64,000 bases of DNA, from positions 51,636-115,635 of the forward strand of contig JBBELK010001642.1 of assembly GCA_037783545.1 (NCBI GenBank). Direction: 5' to 3'. This DNA comes from Henricia sp. BOLD:AAB3569 (Eukaryota; Echinodermata; Asteroidea; Spinulosida; Echinasteridae). This document shows positions 63,935 to 64,000 of the stretch, piece after piece. Every line of letters begins with the position of its first letter. The first letter of the stretch is position 1. A program made the position numbers and the translations under genes. A model generated the notes under the pieces. It ran no database searches, was not told the DNA's origin, and worked only from the letters and a program-made list of their open reading frames with translations.

Positions 63935-64000
63935 GTGTGTCCCAAATGCCGGCAAATTTGGAAATCAAGGAATTTTTCAACCAACTTCAAATTTTGCATG
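63935..64000 (+). repeat. Partial monomer at the right edge
   Basis: The last 66 bases are the start of another monomer of the ATTTTTC type, cut by the window end. Just before it, two insertions (ACATATTGTACGG and GGTCCGTTG) continue the indel pattern of the last 14 kb. Confidence 0.9.

Larger units (their letters stand above)
1..64000 (+). repeat. 273-bp tandem satellite array, fills the window
   Basis: The same 273-bp unit repeats head to tail from the first base to the last. The GTG of the conserved GTGTGTCCC recurs at 59, 332, 605 and so on to 63935, giving 234 complete units plus partial units at each edge. Between 59 and 49463 (181 units) the spacing is 273 in all but nine places, where one or two bases are gained or lost. 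Units differ by a few substitutions each, and variants are shared in blocks, as expected from unequal exchange and local duplication. No other sequence interrupts the array. The family is not one I recognise. A eukaryotic satellite is the only reading that fits; a centromeric or heterochromatic location is inference. Strand is arbitrary and means the orientation as given. Confidence 0.98.
49435..64000 (+). repeat. Indel-rich part of the array
   Basis: The 53 complete units from 49464 carry about 40 single-base insertions or deletions, against nine events in the 181 units before. Typical changes are one base gained or lost in a 2-4 base run: CACCCAG, TTTAGGAAAAC, CACCCCTGCG, GGCCTACG, GGGAAAATGACGG, GTTGGGCACC. 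The substitution level does not rise in parallel. Some stretches are clean, for example 57659-59296. Sequencing or assembly error is the simplest reading; relaxed homogenisation at an array edge is the alternative. Confidence 0.85.

Noticed and set aside
1-64000. CRISPR array
   Set aside because: The repeat is 273 bp with no unique spacers; every base of the period is repeated.

Overview
The whole 64 kb window is one uninterrupted tandem satellite array. The monomer is 273 bp and about 47% GC, all copies lie head to tail in one orientation, and 234 complete monomers run from 59 to 63934 (taking the GTG of the conserved GTGTGTCCC as phase mark), with partial monomers at both edges. The array therefore continues past both ends. 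I see no protein-coding gene, rRNA, tRNA, transposon, CRISPR array or unique sequence. A megabase-style satellite of this kind points to a eukaryotic nuclear genome, in heterochromatin or possibly a centromere or pericentromere. I do not recognise the satellite and cannot name a lineage.

Layout by shared variants. 1-5.2 kb is a mixture of subfamilies with a trimer duplication (1697-3334). 5.2-11.8 kb is a patchwork with a repeated dimer (7704-8795, again at 9888). 10.7-15.1 kb is an 8-unit block duplicated once. 14.0-21.4 kb holds a series of 12-, 9- and 6-unit blocks sharing a five-unit core. 21.4-31.7 kb is a series of blocks led by one marker monomer with two private stop-type substitutions. 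34.5-36.6 kb is a 4-unit duplication, 37.2-41.6 kb an 8-unit duplication, 40.7-43.5 kb a 5-unit duplication, and 43.7-49.7 kb an 11-unit (3.0 kb) duplication with almost no substitutions. From about 49.4 kb to the end the monomers stay close to consensus, but single-base insertions and deletions become about fifteen times more frequent. That boundary falls inside the second 11-unit copy, which suggests a sequence-quality boundary rather than biology.

Because 273 is 3 x 91 and one forward frame of the consensus has no stop, long reading frames appear (up to 2344 codons). They are a by-product of the repeat: roughly 30 of the first 181 monomers carry a stop in that frame, the changes are mostly amino-acid altering, and single-base indels break the frame. 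The monomer does contain short dyads, notably an 11-bp inverted repeat around a 28-bp AT-rich spacer. Many recurrent variants are transitions at CpG, although CpG is not depleted overall. The main biological signal is the local, multi-scale duplication pattern of actively exchanging satellite DNA.
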